From positions 1 to 64,000 of the forward strand of contig CAMFIE010000010.1 in NCBI GenBank assembly GCA_945952315.1: a stretch of DNA of 64,000 nt, in the 5' to 3' direction. Source of the DNA: an uncultured Rhizobium sp. Lineage in GTDB: Bacteria > Pseudomonadota > Alphaproteobacteria > Rhizobiales > Rhizobiaceae. The notes below the pieces were generated by a model, which saw only the letters and a list, made by a program, of their open reading frames with translations, had not been told where the DNA came from and made no database searches. The translations under genes were made by a program, and so were the position numbers. This document shows positions 31,622-40,134 of this stretch, piece after piece (position 1 is the stretch's first letter; each line of letters opens with the position of its first letter).

Positions 31622-31703
31622 GTTCGGGACGTGGGGGTCGAGTGTTCGAATCACTCCACTCCGACCAGCCGAAAACCCCGCTTTCGCGGGGTTTTTTCAT
31701 TTT
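31622..31703 (+). repeat. attachment-site repeat, copy 2: tRNA-Pro(CGG) 3' half plus terminator
   Basis: Identical over 82 bases to 13231-13312. It holds the tRNA 3' half (T arm, acceptor strand, CCA) and the terminator hairpin, and marks the right end of element 2. The chromosome resumes just after it with the TauE gene. The preceding bases (tctgtt) do not complete the tRNA anticodon stem, so the intact tRNA-Pro gene should be at the far left end of the tandem array. Confidence 0.9.
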
Positions 31704-31732
31704 ATCCCCTCCTTCGCCACAAGAGGCGTTCC

Positions 31733-32494
31733 ATGCCGCTTCAGAACGTGCTGCTGCTTTTCGCCGGTGGTTTTCTGGCAGGGATCATCAATGTGGTTGC
31801 GGGTGGCGCGGGCTTCATGACTTTTCCGCTGCTGCTGGCTACCGGCATGAGCGAAGTGGAGGCCAATGCCTCGAATTTCATCGCGCTCCTGCCCGCCAAT
31901 CTGGTCGGAACCTTCATCTACCGGCATGAGCTGAAGGCGGTGCGGCAGCATATGGTGCTGCGGCTGGTGCTTGCGGCCTGTGGCGGCATGATCGGCTCGC
32001 TGATCCTGATCTATACCGGCAAGGCCTCGTTTCAGGCGGCCATTCCCTGGCTGCTGCTGTTTGCAACCACATCCTTTGCCGTCGGCCCGAAAATCCGGGC
32101 ACTGACCGAGCGGCATCCCGCCTTCGACCGCTCCCGCTATGTCTGGCTGTCGCTGCTGCTTGAATTCTGCGTCTATATCTACAGCGGCTATTTCGGCCTC
32201 GGCATGGGCATCATCCTGTTTGCGATCTATGGCGTGTTCTGGACCATGACGATCCATGAGGGCAATGCGATCCGCAACATCACCACCTCCGTCTCCAGCC
32301 TGGTCGCCATCATCCTGTTCGTCGTCTCCGGCATCATCCGCTGGCTGCCCTCGCTGATCATGATGTCCGGCGCGATCACCGGCGGGTATGTGGCCGTTCG
32401 TGTGGCGAAAAAGCTGCCCGCGCATCTGGTGCGCAACACAATTCTCTGCTGGGCGGTGGTTCTGACCGCCGTCGCCTTCTACCGCTATTTCTGA
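31733..32494 (+). CDS. TauE/SafE family membrane transporter
   Basis: A 253-residue inner membrane protein of the TauE/SafE (sulfite/organosulfonate exporter-like) family. It has about seven to eight hydrophobic segments. The N-terminal 'FAGGFLAGIINVVAGGAGFMTFPLLLATGMS' is the family repeat, followed by the second 'YSGYFGLGMGIILFAIYGVF' repeat. Substrate not known. The start ATG 31733 is the first after the prophage repeat; upstream open frame belongs to the att site. Sulfur-assimilation genes lie 3 kb away, which is suggestive only. Confidence 0.85.
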   Translation: MPLQNVLLLFAGGFLAGIINVVAGGAGFMTFPLLLATGMSEVEANASNFIALLPANLVGTFIYRHELKAVRQHMVLRLVLAACGGMIGSLILIYTGKASFQAAIPWLLLFATTSFAVGPKIRALTERHPAFDRSRYVWLSLLLEFCVYIYSGYFGLGMGIILFAIYGVFWTMTIHEGNAIRNITTSVSSLVAIILFVVSGIIRWLPSLIMMSGAITGGYVAVRVAKKLPAHLVRNTILCWAVVLTAVAFYRYF

Positions 32495-32647
32495 ACCATT
32501 CTTGCGCTTTGACGCTCCGAACTAACTAGTTAACATGTGAAATATGGTGGAGCGGCCCCTTGTTCAAAACGGGCGGCGATGAGATTTTTGTGCGCATCTG
32601 AATTGGCCCGGTTCGCATAAAGGTTCCGGGATTTCCGGGAGGAAACC

Positions 32648-34078
32648 ATGTCACACCCTGCAAGGCCCCTGCCGCCGCTGAGCTTTTCGGAACCGGAAAT
32701 GCGCCGGATCATGGACAAGGTCAGCGCGATGATCGTCGATCATTTCACCGGCCTTGATACCCGTCCGGTCACCACGCCCTCCACCTTGCCCTCGCTTCAG
32801 GCGGGGCTTGCCGAGCCGCTGCCGATGCAGCCGGTGCCGGTGGATGATCTTCTGGAGCAGGTGCGCACGCATGTGCTGGAGCAGATGACCCATCAGGATC
32901 ATCCGCGCAACTTCGCCTTCGTGCCCGGCCCGTCAAACTTCATCGGCGCGGTTGCGGATGCGCTGGCATCTGCCTTCAATACGTTCTGCGGCGCCTGGAT
33001 CGGCCCGTCGGGTTCGGCACAGATCGAGATCACGACCATCGAATGGCTGCGGGAACTGTTCGAATTTCCGGAAACGGCGGGCGGCCTGTTCGTCTCCGGC
33101 GGCTCGATGGCGAACATGACCTGCCTCGCCGTTGCGCGCCACGAAATGCTTGCCAACAACCCGTTCAATGCCACCGTCTATTTTTCCGACCAGACCCATT
33201 CCTCGGTGGCCAAGGGGCTGAAAATTCTCGGCTTCCAGCAATATCAGCTGCGCAAGATTCCCTCTGATGCGCACTACCGGCTGCCGATGGAAGCGCTGAA
33301 GGCAAAGATTGCGGCAGACCGCCAGCAGGGCCTCGTGCCCTTCTGCGTGGTCGCCAATGCCGGAACCACCAATGCCGGCATGGTCGATCCGCTGCACGAG
33401 ATCGCCGATTTCTGTGCTGCCGAAGGCCTGTGGATGCATGTGGACGGTGCCTATGGCGGCAGCGCGGCGCTGAGCCCTTCCGGCCGCAAGGTTCTCGATG
33501 GCCTGAACCGGGCTGATTCGCTGTCCATCGATCCGCACAAATGGATGTTCCAGCCCTACGAGATCGGCTGCGCGCTGGTGCGCAACCGGGCGCATCTAAA
33601 GGAGACCTTCCGGGTTTCCGCCGAATATCTGAAGATCATCGAGGAAAGCGCCGAGCAGCCGAATTTCTCCGATTACGGCGTGCAGCTGACGCGCGGTTTC
33701 CGCGCACTGAAGCTCTGGATGTCGCTGAAAGCCTTCGGTATTCCCGCCTTCCGCGATGCAATCGAAAGCGGCATCCGCAATGCCGAGACGGTGGAAGCGC
33801 TGCTGCGCGAAAAGCCGCAATGGGAAATCATCACGCCCGCCTGCCTCGGAGTCATCACCTTCCGCTACCGTGAGGAAGGCATGTCCGAACAGGAGCTCGA
33901 TCAGCTGAATTCGCGCATTTCCACGGAGCTGATCATGGGTGGATATGCCATGCTGTCGCCGACCGTGATGTCCGGTCGGCTGGTTCTGCGCATGTGCACC
34001 ATCAATCCGCGCACCACCGAGGCGGATCTCCAGGGCACGATCCGCCGCATGAAGGATATCGCCACGGCCGGCGCCTGA
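32648..34078 (+). CDS. PLP-dependent group II decarboxylase
   Basis: A 476-residue pyridoxal-phosphate enzyme of the aromatic amino acid/glutamate decarboxylase-like group. The PLP lysine is in 'SIDPHKWMFQPYEIGC'. The substrate/PLP loop includes 'HVDGAYGGSAAL' and 'FVSGGSMANMTCLAVAR'. The N-terminal 'NFAFVPGPSNFIGAVADALASAFN' is the typical family region. AGGA lies 5 nt upstream of ATG 32648. The substrate (aromatic or acidic amino acid) cannot be read from sequence alone. Confidence 0.88.
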   Translation: MSHPARPLPPLSFSEPEMRRIMDKVSAMIVDHFTGLDTRPVTTPSTLPSLQAGLAEPLPMQPVPVDDLLEQVRTHVLEQMTHQDHPRNFAFVPGPSNFIGAVADALASAFNTFCGAWIGPSGSAQIEITTIEWLRELFEFPETAGGLFVSGGSMANMTCLAVARHEMLANNPFNATVYFSDQTHSSVAKGLKILGFQQYQLRKIPSDAHYRLPMEALKAKIAADRQQGLVPFCVVANAGTTNAGMVDPLHEIADFCAAEGLWMHVDGAYGGSAALSPSGRKVLDGLNRADSLSIDPHKWMFQPYEIGCALVRNRAHLKETFRVSAEYLKIIEESAEQPNFSDYGVQLTRGFRALKLWMSLKAFGIPAFRDAIESGIRNAETVEALLREKPQWEIITPACLGVITFRYREEGMSEQELDQLNSRISTELIMGGYAMLSPTVMSGRLVLRMCTINPRTTEADLQGTIRRMKDIATAGA

Positions 34079-34081
34079 ACG

Positions 34082-34624
34082 TTACGCGGAAAAGTGCGCC
34101 CGCATCGTCTCGTCGATCTCCTTCAGTGACAGACCTGCCGCAAGGGGCGAGGGGGCGCTGCGGCGCTGCACATGCGGATAGTCGGGGAAACGCGGCCATT
34201 TGCCGCCTGCCGTCAGGCCAATCGCCTCGGCCCGTTCCGCAAAAACCCGGTAACCATTGCCCGCATGAGACATGCGGGTGACGGACCATTCCGGCACGCC
34301 GTCGACCAGCCACACGCAATCGGCCGCTTCTCCCCATTGATGCCAGGAAAGCCCGGGCAGCGACCGGGTCACCGCCGGTCCATGGCAGGGGCCAACCGCT
34401 TCCAGCACCTCGGCCAGAAAATAGGCGCCTCCCGATTTCAGATGCGCAATGCCGGCCTCAACCTCGGCCGTGCTGCGGCTTTGCCGCCAGAGCCGTGCCT
34501 GCTCCTGTGGACTGCGCAGCCCGGTTGTCACCTTCATCACCACGCCGTCCGCTTTCAGTTCCTTCAAAAGGTCTGCCACGGCCTTGCGAAAATTCCAAAC
34601 CAGCCCGTCCATCCAGTCTTCCAT
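34082..34624 (-). CDS. M15-type peptidase (D,D/L,D-carboxypeptidase-like)
   Basis: A 180-residue peptidase of the M15/VanY-like endolysin family, which cleaves peptidoglycan peptides. Motifs are 'TGLRSPQEQARLWRQSR', then the zinc-ligand box 'SWHQWGEAAD' (SxHxxGxAxD), and later 'PRFPDYPHVQ' with a third ligand His. It starts at ATG 34624 (MEDWMDG), supported by AAAGGATT upstream; the longer frame to 34828 is not conserved-looking. No signal peptide is evident. It converges with the decarboxylase gene, with stops 3 bases apart. This could be a prophage relic or a cytosolic muropeptide enzyme. Confidence 0.8.
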   Translation of the reverse strand: MEDWMDGLVWNFRKAVADLLKELKADGVVMKVTTGLRSPQEQARLWRQSRSTAEVEAGIAHLKSGGAYFLAEVLEAVGPCHGPAVTRSLPGLSWHQWGEAADCVWLVDGVPEWSVTRMSHAGNGYRVFAERAEAIGLTAGGKWPRFPDYPHVQRRSAPSPLAAGLSLKEIDETMRAHFSA

Positions 34625-34737
34625 GGAAATAATCCTTTTCGTCCGGCCTGATTGCCGGGTGAAAGGAAAATTATCCTGCGACTGCGTGAGGCGGGATTTG
34701 CCATGACCATTGTCGGACCGGTTTGTCATGATCACAA

Positions 34738-34772
34738 ACAAAAAGGCCGCCCCCTTGCGGGAGCGGCCTTTC
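34738..34772 (-). terminator. Rho-independent terminator of cysHDN
   Basis: On the minus strand AGGCCGC (34763-34769) pairs with GCGGCCT (34744-34750) around a short loop, followed by TTTTTG. It lies 22 bp downstream of the cysN stop. Confidence 0.75.
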
Positions 34773-34793
34773 CGGTGGACGCTTTCTGGCGGA

Positions 34794-36281
34794 TCAGCTG
34801 TCCAGATCGTCAAGCAGTTCGGCGGCACGGCCTGCGGTGGTGCGGCGCACCTCCACCTCGTCCCGGCGGTTTGCGAAGGCTTCGCTTGCCATCAGCTGAT
34901 CGGCTAGATCGGCAGGCAGCGAGAGGATCACGCGGCGGTCGTCCTCGTGAATGCCGCCGATATCGGCACGCTTGGCGGTGATCATGCCACCGGCCACGGT
35001 GTTGTTGGTGTCCGGATCGATCAGGATGAAGGCGCCGGTCACCCGGTTCTGGTCATAGGGATCGAAAATCGCCGCTTCATCGAAATTCAGATGCACCTTG
35101 CCGATGGAATTCATCGGCAGCGCCTCTGCATGGTGGTGCCATTTGCCGGTCTTGAGATCAAGCTGGCTTGCGGGCTGCACCGTCACGCGCTGCCGACGCG
35201 AACCGCTCTTCAGCCAGTAGCGCTTGCCGGGCTCGATGCCTGCGGGCTGAAGCGCAACCAGCTGCGCATCGAAGGCAAGGCCGGTCTGCGGCTGGCTTTC
35301 GAGCGAGACGATCATGTCGCCGCGGGCAACATCCACCTGACGGTCAAGCACCAGCGTGATCGCGTCCCCGGCCACGGCCGCATTGCGCACGAGGTCGAAG
35401 GTGACGATCTTGGTGACATTCGCGACCATGCCCGAGGGCAGGATGGCGACGCTGTCACCCGGCTTCACGGAACCACCGGCAACCGTGCCCTGATAGCCAC
35501 GGAAGCTTTCGCCCGGTCGCGAGACACGCTGCACCGGCAGGCGGAAGCCGACGGTCTGGGCCGAACGCACGGTGGCCAGCTCCAGCGTTTCCACCAGCGT
35601 CGGGCCGTCATACCAGGGCATGGAATCCGCACCCGCATAGACCACGTTCTCGCCCTTCAGCGCCGACATCGGGATGGCCGTTACCTGACGGATCCCGAGC
35701 GACAGCGCCAGCTCCTTGAAATCATGGGCGATCTTGTCAAAGCCTGCGCGATCATAGCCGGTTAGGTCGATCTTGTTCACCGCGAGCACGAACTGGCGGA
35801 TGCCCATCAGCGCGGCAATGGTTGCGTGGCGACGGGTCTGCTCCAGCAGGCCCGCGCGGGCATCGACCAGAAGCACGGCGAGATCAGCCGTCGAGGCGCC
35901 GGTCGCCATGTTGCGGGTATATTGTTCGTGGCCGGGCGTGTCAGCGACGATGAAGGAGCGCTTGTCGGTGGAGAAATAGCGATAGGCGACATCGATGGTG
36001 ATGCCCTGTTCGCGCTCGGCCTGCAGGCCATCGAGCAGCAGGGCGAAATCCGGCAGGCCAAGATCGTTCTGCTTGCCGCTGTCGCGGTGCAGTGTCGCGG
36101 CCTGATCTTCCTTCACCGCCTTGGTATCCCAGAGCAGGCGGCCTATCAGCGTCGACTTGCCGTCATCCACCGAGCCGCAGGTGATGAGGCGAAGCGGGCG
36201 CGTATCGCGGATGACCGGGGCGGTTTCCGCCTTCGGATGGGCGTGGTTGTCCACGGCGAGTGCAATCGAGGGGGCGGTCAT
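34794..36281 (-). CDS. cysN: Sulfate adenylyltransferase subunit 1 (GTPase)
   Basis: A 495-residue GTPase subunit of ATP sulfurylase, which makes adenosine 5'-phosphosulfate (APS). G motifs are GSVDDGKST (residues about 38-46), DTPGH and NKIDL. Domain 2 and 3 beta barrels follow. The protein lacks a C-terminal APS kinase (CysC) domain, unlike fused NodQ-type proteins, so it fits a pathway that reduces APS directly. The start is ATG 36281, one base after the cysD stop. The long N-terminal frame extension to 36386 overlaps cysD and was rejected. Confidence 0.93.
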   Translation of the reverse strand: MTAPSIALAVDNHAHPKAETAPVIRDTRPLRLITCGSVDDGKSTLIGRLLWDTKAVKEDQAATLHRDSGKQNDLGLPDFALLLDGLQAEREQGITIDVAYRYFSTDKRSFIVADTPGHEQYTRNMATGASTADLAVLLVDARAGLLEQTRRHATIAALMGIRQFVLAVNKIDLTGYDRAGFDKIAHDFKELALSLGIRQVTAIPMSALKGENVVYAGADSMPWYDGPTLVETLELATVRSAQTVGFRLPVQRVSRPGESFRGYQGTVAGGSVKPGDSVAILPSGMVANVTKIVTFDLVRNAAVAGDAITLVLDRQVDVARGDMIVSLESQPQTGLAFDAQLVALQPAGIEPGKRYWLKSGSRRQRVTVQPASQLDLKTGKWHHHAEALPMNSIGKVHLNFDEAAIFDPYDQNRVTGAFILIDPDTNNTVAGGMITAKRADIGGIHEDDRRVILSLPADLADQLMASEAFANRRDEVEVRRTTAGRAAELLDDLDS

Positions 36282-36282
36282 C

Positions 36283-37236
36283 TCAGAAATATCCTTCGCG
36301 CTTCTTCTTTTCCATGGAGCCGGACTGGTCGCGGTCGATCGCGCGGCCCTGCCGTTCGGAAACGGTTGCGATTTCAAGCTCGGCAATCACCTCTTCGAGA
36401 TTGCTTGCGGTGGAGCGGATGGCGCCGGTGAGCGGCCAGCAGCCCAGCGTGCGGAAGCGGATATGGCCTTCCTGCACCAGTTCGCCGGGCAGGGCTTCGA
36501 AGCGCGGATCTTCGGCCCAGACAAGCATGCCGTCGCGCTCCACATATTTGCGCTTCTTGGCGTAATAAAGCGGCACCAGCGGAATGTCTTCCGCCTGGAT
36601 GTAGCGCCAGATATCCACCTCGGTCCAGTTGGAGAGCGGGAAGGCGCGAACGCTCTCGCCCTTGCGGATCATGCCATTGTAGATGCTCCACAATTCCGGG
36701 CGCTGGTTGCGCGGGTCCCATTTGTGGTCCGGCGTGCGGAAGGAATAGATGCGCTCCTTGGCGCGCGAGGCTTCCTCGTCGCGCCGCGCGCCGCCAAAGG
36801 CGGCGTCATACTGGCCGGCATCCAGCGCCTGCCGCAGGGCTTCCGTCTTCATGATATCGGTGTAAAGCGCCGAACCGTGGGTGAAGGGCGTGATATTTTC
36901 CGCATCGCCGCGCGGGTTGCGGTGCTCGATCAGGTCGAGATCATACTTCTTCACGATCTCGTCTCGGAAGGTGATCATTTCCGCGAATTTCCAGCCGGTG
37001 TTCACATGCAGCAGCGGGAAGGGCACGCGGCCGGGATAGAAGGCCTTGCGCGCCAGATGCAGAAGCACGGACGAGTCCTTGCCGATGGAATAGAGCATGA
37101 CGGGGCGCTCGAACTCGGCAGCCACTTCACGGAAAATGTGAATGGCCTCGTTTTCCAGCGCCTTCAGATGCGGATCAAGCGGCGGCTTGCTGGCCACCGG
37201 GTTTTTCAGTTCGATATCCGGACGGGGGTCGGACAT
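36283..37236 (-). CDS. cysD: Sulfate adenylyltransferase subunit 2
   Basis: A 317-residue subunit that, with CysN, adenylates sulfate. The PP-loop '[16 protein letters not shown]' binds ATP, and '[12 protein letters not shown]', '[19 protein letters not shown]' and '[12 protein letters not shown]' are family motifs. I start at ATG 37236, because GGAG lies 6 nt upstream and the length then equals typical rhizobial CysD; GTG 37248 is possible. It lies 87 bp downstream of cysH and 1 bp upstream of cysN. Confidence 0.93.
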   Translation of the reverse strand: MSDPRPDIELKNPVASKPPLDPHLKALENEAIHIFREVAAEFERPVMLYSIGKDSSVLLHLARKAFYPGRVPFPLLHVNTGWKFAEMITFRDEIVKKYDLDLIEHRNPRGDAENITPFTHGSALYTDIMKTEALRQALDAGQYDAAFGGARRDEEASRAKERIYSFRTPDHKWDPRNQRPELWSIYNGMIRKGESVRAFPLSNWTEVDIWRYIQAEDIPLVPLYYAKKRKYVERDGMLVWAEDPRFEALPGELVQEGHIRFRTLGCWPLTGAIRSTASNLEEVIAELEIATVSERQGRAIDRDQSGSMEKKKREGYF

Positions 37237-37323
37237 TGCATACTCCACTTCGGTTTCCCTGCCGGTCGAAAGTTCCGGGAGGATGGGCAGGGTTAGTGCG
37301 GGTTTTCGTGTTCAGGTTCGGCT

Positions 37324-38070
37324 TCAGGCCGGTTCGGGGAGGGCAGAGGCTTCCGGCACATGCAGGCCGCATTCGCGCTTCTCATCCTGCTCCCACCACC
37401 AGCGGCCGGCGCGCTCCGGTTCACCGGGCTTGATCGCCCTTGTACAGGGCTCGCAGCCGATGGACGGATAGCCGCGCGCATGCAGCGGGTTCACCGGCAC
37501 GGCATGGGTGTCCACATAGGCGTTGATGTCTTCCAGCGACCAGTCGGCCAGCGGATTGATCTTCAGAAGATTGCGCTCCGCATCAAATTCCGCAAAGGGC
37601 GTGGTGGCGCGGTTGCCGGACTGGCCACGGCGAAGGCCGGTGATCCAGATATCGGCCCCTTCCAGCGCCCGGGCAAGCGGCTTCAGCTTGCGCACGCCGC
37701 AGCAGGCATGGCGTGCCTCGACACTGTCGTAAAAACCGTTCAGGCCATATTGCCTTGCATAGGCTTCCACATCCGATGTTTCCGGCCGGAAGCGGGCAAT
37801 CTCGATGCCGAAACGCGCTTCGGTTTCGCCAATGAGATCAACCGTTTCCTTGAACAGGCGGCCCGTTTCCAGCGTGGAAACCTGAATGCCCAGCCGGTTT
37901 TCGCCAATTGCGGCGGTGATCACCTGATCCTCGATGCCGAGCGAAGTGGTGAACACCGCGCGGCAGGCAAGACCCGCCACGCGGGCAAGGCGCTGTTCCA
38001 GCGAAAGCTGCGCGAGCTCTCGATCAAGCGTTTCTGCGACCTCTGGCGAGGGAACGATGCGGTGAACCAT
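37324..38070 (-). CDS. cysH: APS/PAPS reductase, [4Fe-4S] type
   Basis: A 248-residue reductase that converts APS to sulfite with thioredoxin. The cluster cysteines are present as 'HACCGVRKLKPL' and 'GCEPCTRAIKPGEPERAGRWWWE', and the C-terminal catalytic motif is 'KRECGLH'. This Cys pattern marks the plant/bacterial APS-reducing branch, consistent with a CysN that lacks APS kinase. It is the first gene of the cysHDN operon, divergent from the Rrf2 regulator. Confidence 0.92.
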   Translation of the reverse strand: MVHRIVPSPEVAETLDRELAQLSLEQRLARVAGLACRAVFTTSLGIEDQVITAAIGENRLGIQVSTLETGRLFKETVDLIGETEARFGIEIARFRPETSDVEAYARQYGLNGFYDSVEARHACCGVRKLKPLARALEGADIWITGLRRGQSGNRATTPFAEFDAERNLLKINPLADWSLEDINAYVDTHAVPVNPLHARGYPSIGCEPCTRAIKPGEPERAGRWWWEQDEKRECGLHVPEASALPEPA

Positions 38071-38390
38071 GCGACATGTCCTGAGAATTCCATTCTGTGC
38101 GGATTATCGCAGGCCGGATAACAAAAGGGAGGAAATGGGTTTTCGATATTTCATCGTGAAGGAGCAAATCTCTCCGCCCTTTTGCAATGCAGAGAAAAAT
38201 GCAGCGGTGCGAAAGGCTGGCGATCCCCCCGCTTCGGGAGCGGTGCGCGGCTGGTTCATGGCCAAGGCAACAGGGCTTACCGGCGCGTTAGCGGTAATTG
38301 CCGGTTTCAATTGTGTTTTCGTCCCATTTGCGCTAGGGCGGAAATGCGCGGGCAGGCGGCCCGGCAGGGCACTGTGCGTGGATTGGCATC
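38071..38390. promoter_or_regulatory. Divergent control region between cysH and the Rrf2 regulator
   Basis: This 320-bp non-coding region separates two divergent units, so it should hold promoters for both. I see no perfect palindrome or riboswitch. A direct repeat cggattatc / cggataac occurs around 38099-38121. Regulation of cysHDN by the Rrf2 protein is inferred from layout only. Confidence 0.45.
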
Positions 38391-38837
38391 ATGATTTCCC
38401 AGAAGGCAAAATATGCGCTGCGTGCGCTTTCCGCACTCGCCCGGGGCGATCGGAAACAGCCTTTGCAGATTTCCGAAATCGCCACGTCCCACAATATTCC
38501 GAAGAAATTTCTGGAGCAGATCCTGCTCGATCTGAAACGGGAGGGGATCGTGCGGTCGCTGCGCGGCAAGACCGGTGGCTACCTTTTGCTGCGCCCGGCA
38601 ACCGAGGTGACCTTCGGCGAGGTGCTGCGCATCATCGATGGGCCGCTGGCACCGCTTCCCTGCCTGTCGATCACCGCCTATCGCCGTTGTGATGACTGCG
38701 ATGGCGAAGTTTCCTGCGAAATCCGCCATGTCTTCCATCGCGTGGCGGAGGCAGAGCGTGCAGTGCTTTTCTCCGCAACGATAGCCGATGGCATCCAGCT
38801 GGCCGATGAGGCCGTGGAAGCCGCTTCAGAGGCGTGA
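38391..38837 (+). CDS. Rrf2-family transcriptional regulator
   Basis: A 148-residue regulator. The Rrf2 winged HTH is at residues 1-65 ('ISQKAKYALRALSALARGD', 'QISEIATSHNIPKKFLEQILLDLKREGIV', 'SLRGKTGGYLL'). Three Cys (CLSITAYRRCDDCDG) sit near residues 96-107, where CymR/IscR-type regulators bind sulfur metabolites or clusters. Its gene is divergent from cysHDN, which makes sulfur-dependent control of that operon likely. Confidence 0.88.
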   Translation: MISQKAKYALRALSALARGDRKQPLQISEIATSHNIPKKFLEQILLDLKREGIVRSLRGKTGGYLLLRPATEVTFGEVLRIIDGPLAPLPCLSITAYRRCDDCDGEVSCEIRHVFHRVAEAERAVLFSATIADGIQLADEAVEAASEA

Positions 38838-38927
38838 TCCGCGCCGGTCGTTTCCTTTTCTACGTCAGACTTTGAGGCAAAATGTGTGTGCGACACACGA
38901 AAACGGGCGCGCAGGGTAATCATCCGC

Positions 38928-38974
38928 GCATCCGGACGAGCGGGCGTACCGGAGTGGGGCAGGCGAAAGGGTTC
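38928..38974 (+). repeat. Degenerate partial copy of the small-ORF leader repeat
   Basis: About 36 of 47 bases match the leader of the module at 39759-39805. The shared core is agtggggcagg and the first hairpin. A T-A to C-G pair change keeps one stem position, and the outermost pair is lost. No small ORF or ribosome binding site follows; the toxin gene's stop lies at its end. Confidence 0.45.
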
Positions 38975-39260
38975 AAAGAACCAGCGGCCAGCGTCGCTCG
39001 ATCGGCACGATGGCCAGAATATCGATGCCGAGCTCGGTTATGCGATAGGCAAGACTATAGGGCAGATCGGAAAACAGAAGTTCCCGCGTGCCGGGAATGC
39101 GCCCCTTGCGCCCCATTTCCGGCTCGTCGCCCAGCACGAGAGCGGCATAACGCATGCGGGTGATGATAGCCGCCGCCGCTGCCGGATCATCCTTCGCCTT
39201 GAACCTGCCGATGAAGCGCAAGCGCTCGATCGCTTTCTCCGTCCAGCGCACCCTGATCAT
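38973..39260 (-). CDS. RelE/ParE-family toxin
   Basis: A 95-residue toxin-like protein of the RelE/ParE fold: 'VRWTEKAIERLRFIGRF', 'GRKGRIPGTRELLFSDLPYSLAYRI' and 'ILAIVPIERRWPL'. ParE proteins target gyrase and RelE proteins cut mRNA; the family here is not separable by eye. The cognate antitoxin gene lies 12 bp upstream. Part of a plausible chromosomal type II toxin-antitoxin pair. Confidence 0.82.
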   Translation of the reverse strand: MIRVRWTEKAIERLRFIGRFKAKDDPAAAAAIITRMRYAALVLGDEPEMGRKGRIPGTRELLFSDLPYSLAYRITELGIDILAIVPIERRWPLVL

Positions 39261-39272
39261 GACGGTTCATCC

Positions 39273-39503
39273 TCACGATGTATACTGGCGAAACAGCGCC
39301 ATGGTTTCCTCATCAGTGATAAACTGGCCCGCCTGCGCGTCACTCAGGCCGCATTCGATTTCGGCGATCTGCCATTCCTCGGTTTCCAGATAAAAGTCGA
39401 TGGCTCGCTCCGCCAGCGCCTCCACCGAAACATTGCTCTTGTGCGCGATGGATTGCAGCCGAAACGCCAGCTGGTTCGAAATTCCGATCACTGTTTCAGA
39501 CAT
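39273..39503 (-). CDS. Antitoxin, ribbon-helix-helix/CopG-like
   Basis: A 76-residue protein starting MSETVIGISNQLAFRLQSIA, whose N-terminus fits a ribbon-helix-helix DNA-binding motif; the C-terminus is acidic and should mask the toxin. ATG 39503 has an AGGGAT ribosome binding site; the longer open frame to 39557 was not used. It lies upstream of the RelE/ParE gene in the standard antitoxin-toxin order and likely autoregulates. Confidence 0.75.
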   Translation of the reverse strand: MSETVIGISNQLAFRLQSIAHKSNVSVEALAERAIDFYLETEEWQIAEIECGLSDAQAGQFITDEETMALFRQYTS

Positions 39504-39826
39504 GATTCGCATCCCTTGTGTGCGAACATCAATAAATCGAAGTGTAGATTCGATCAATACTTGGAATATGAAGATTAAATTCAGGATTATTAAAAATATA
39601 AATTGATATTGTTTTTAGAAATAAATAATATCATTCGAGAATGGAATGCTGGGTACGCTCCTGCGTCATCAGAAGACGGATGATTATATTTTATTCTCTG
39701 GAAATACAGCTAAGCTGCTGCCAGCGGAAGCGAAGCAGCCGCATCGAGCCAGCCGGTGCATTCGGGCGAATGGGCGTCCCGAAGTGGGGCAGGGCAAAGC
39801 CTGCTTTCGTTACCGGAGGTGAGACG

Positions 39827-39919
39827 ATGCCAAGAAATTGGTACTCTATCACGCTTACGATACGCAAAACCCGCACGGGCTGGATTTTCTCCGTGCGGGT
39901 TCAAAAAGCGGAAAAGTAA
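39827..39919 (+). CDS. 30-residue basic peptide, module copy A
   Basis: The ORF starts at ATG 39827 with GGAGGTGA ending 4 nt upstream. The peptide begins MPRNWYSITLTIRK and has the shared core YTL/SITL-x-IRKTRTGW followed by a VRV strand and a Lys-rich end. The codons around residues 14-25 form an 11-bp inverted repeat (39868-39878 with 39891-39901). All three copies are exactly 93 bp. It has no membrane segment. I do not recognise the family. Confidence 0.6.
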   Translation: MPRNWYSITLTIRKTRTGWIFSVRVQKAEK

Positions 39920-40134
39920 GTGTCAGTGGCGGGGCTGCAACCCCGCCACTGATCCGGATCATAGATTACGCTCCTGCGCAATTCAAGTTCATTATATTTT
40001 ATTTCCGGAAAATACGGTTAAGCTGCTGCCAGCGGAAGCGAAGCAGCCGCATCGAGCCAGCCGGTGCATTCGGGCGAATGGGCGTCCCGAAGTGGGGCAG
40101 GGCAAAGCCTGCTTTCGTTACCGGAGGTGAGACG

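Larger units (their letters stand above)
13231..31703 (-). mobile_element. Compact integrated phage-satellite-like element, about 18.4 kb
   Basis: The element is bounded by two identical 82-bp tRNA-Pro repeats, and the distance between equal points of the repeats is 18,391 bp. A tyrosine integrase lies 52 bp inside the left repeat. Contents are integrase, excisionase-like protein, regulators, tRNA-like gene, terminase, portal, protease-capsid fusion, two head-joining/decoration proteins, frameshifting tail chaperone, tape measure, minor tail Z-like protein, ParB-like protein and RepA-like ATPase. I found no tail tube, sheath, baseplate, fibre, endolysin, holin or spanin gene. That is the content expected of a capsid-forming satellite rather than a complete phage. 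Confidence 0.8.

Noticed and set aside
31622-31667. Complete tRNA-Pro gene at the second repeat
   Set aside because: The same 3' half only; upstream bases tctgtt do not form the tRNA 5' half.
34624-34828. N-terminal extension of the M15 peptidase
   Set aside because: It crosses the terminator of cysN and lacks conserved-looking sequence; ATG 34624 has a proper ribosome binding site.
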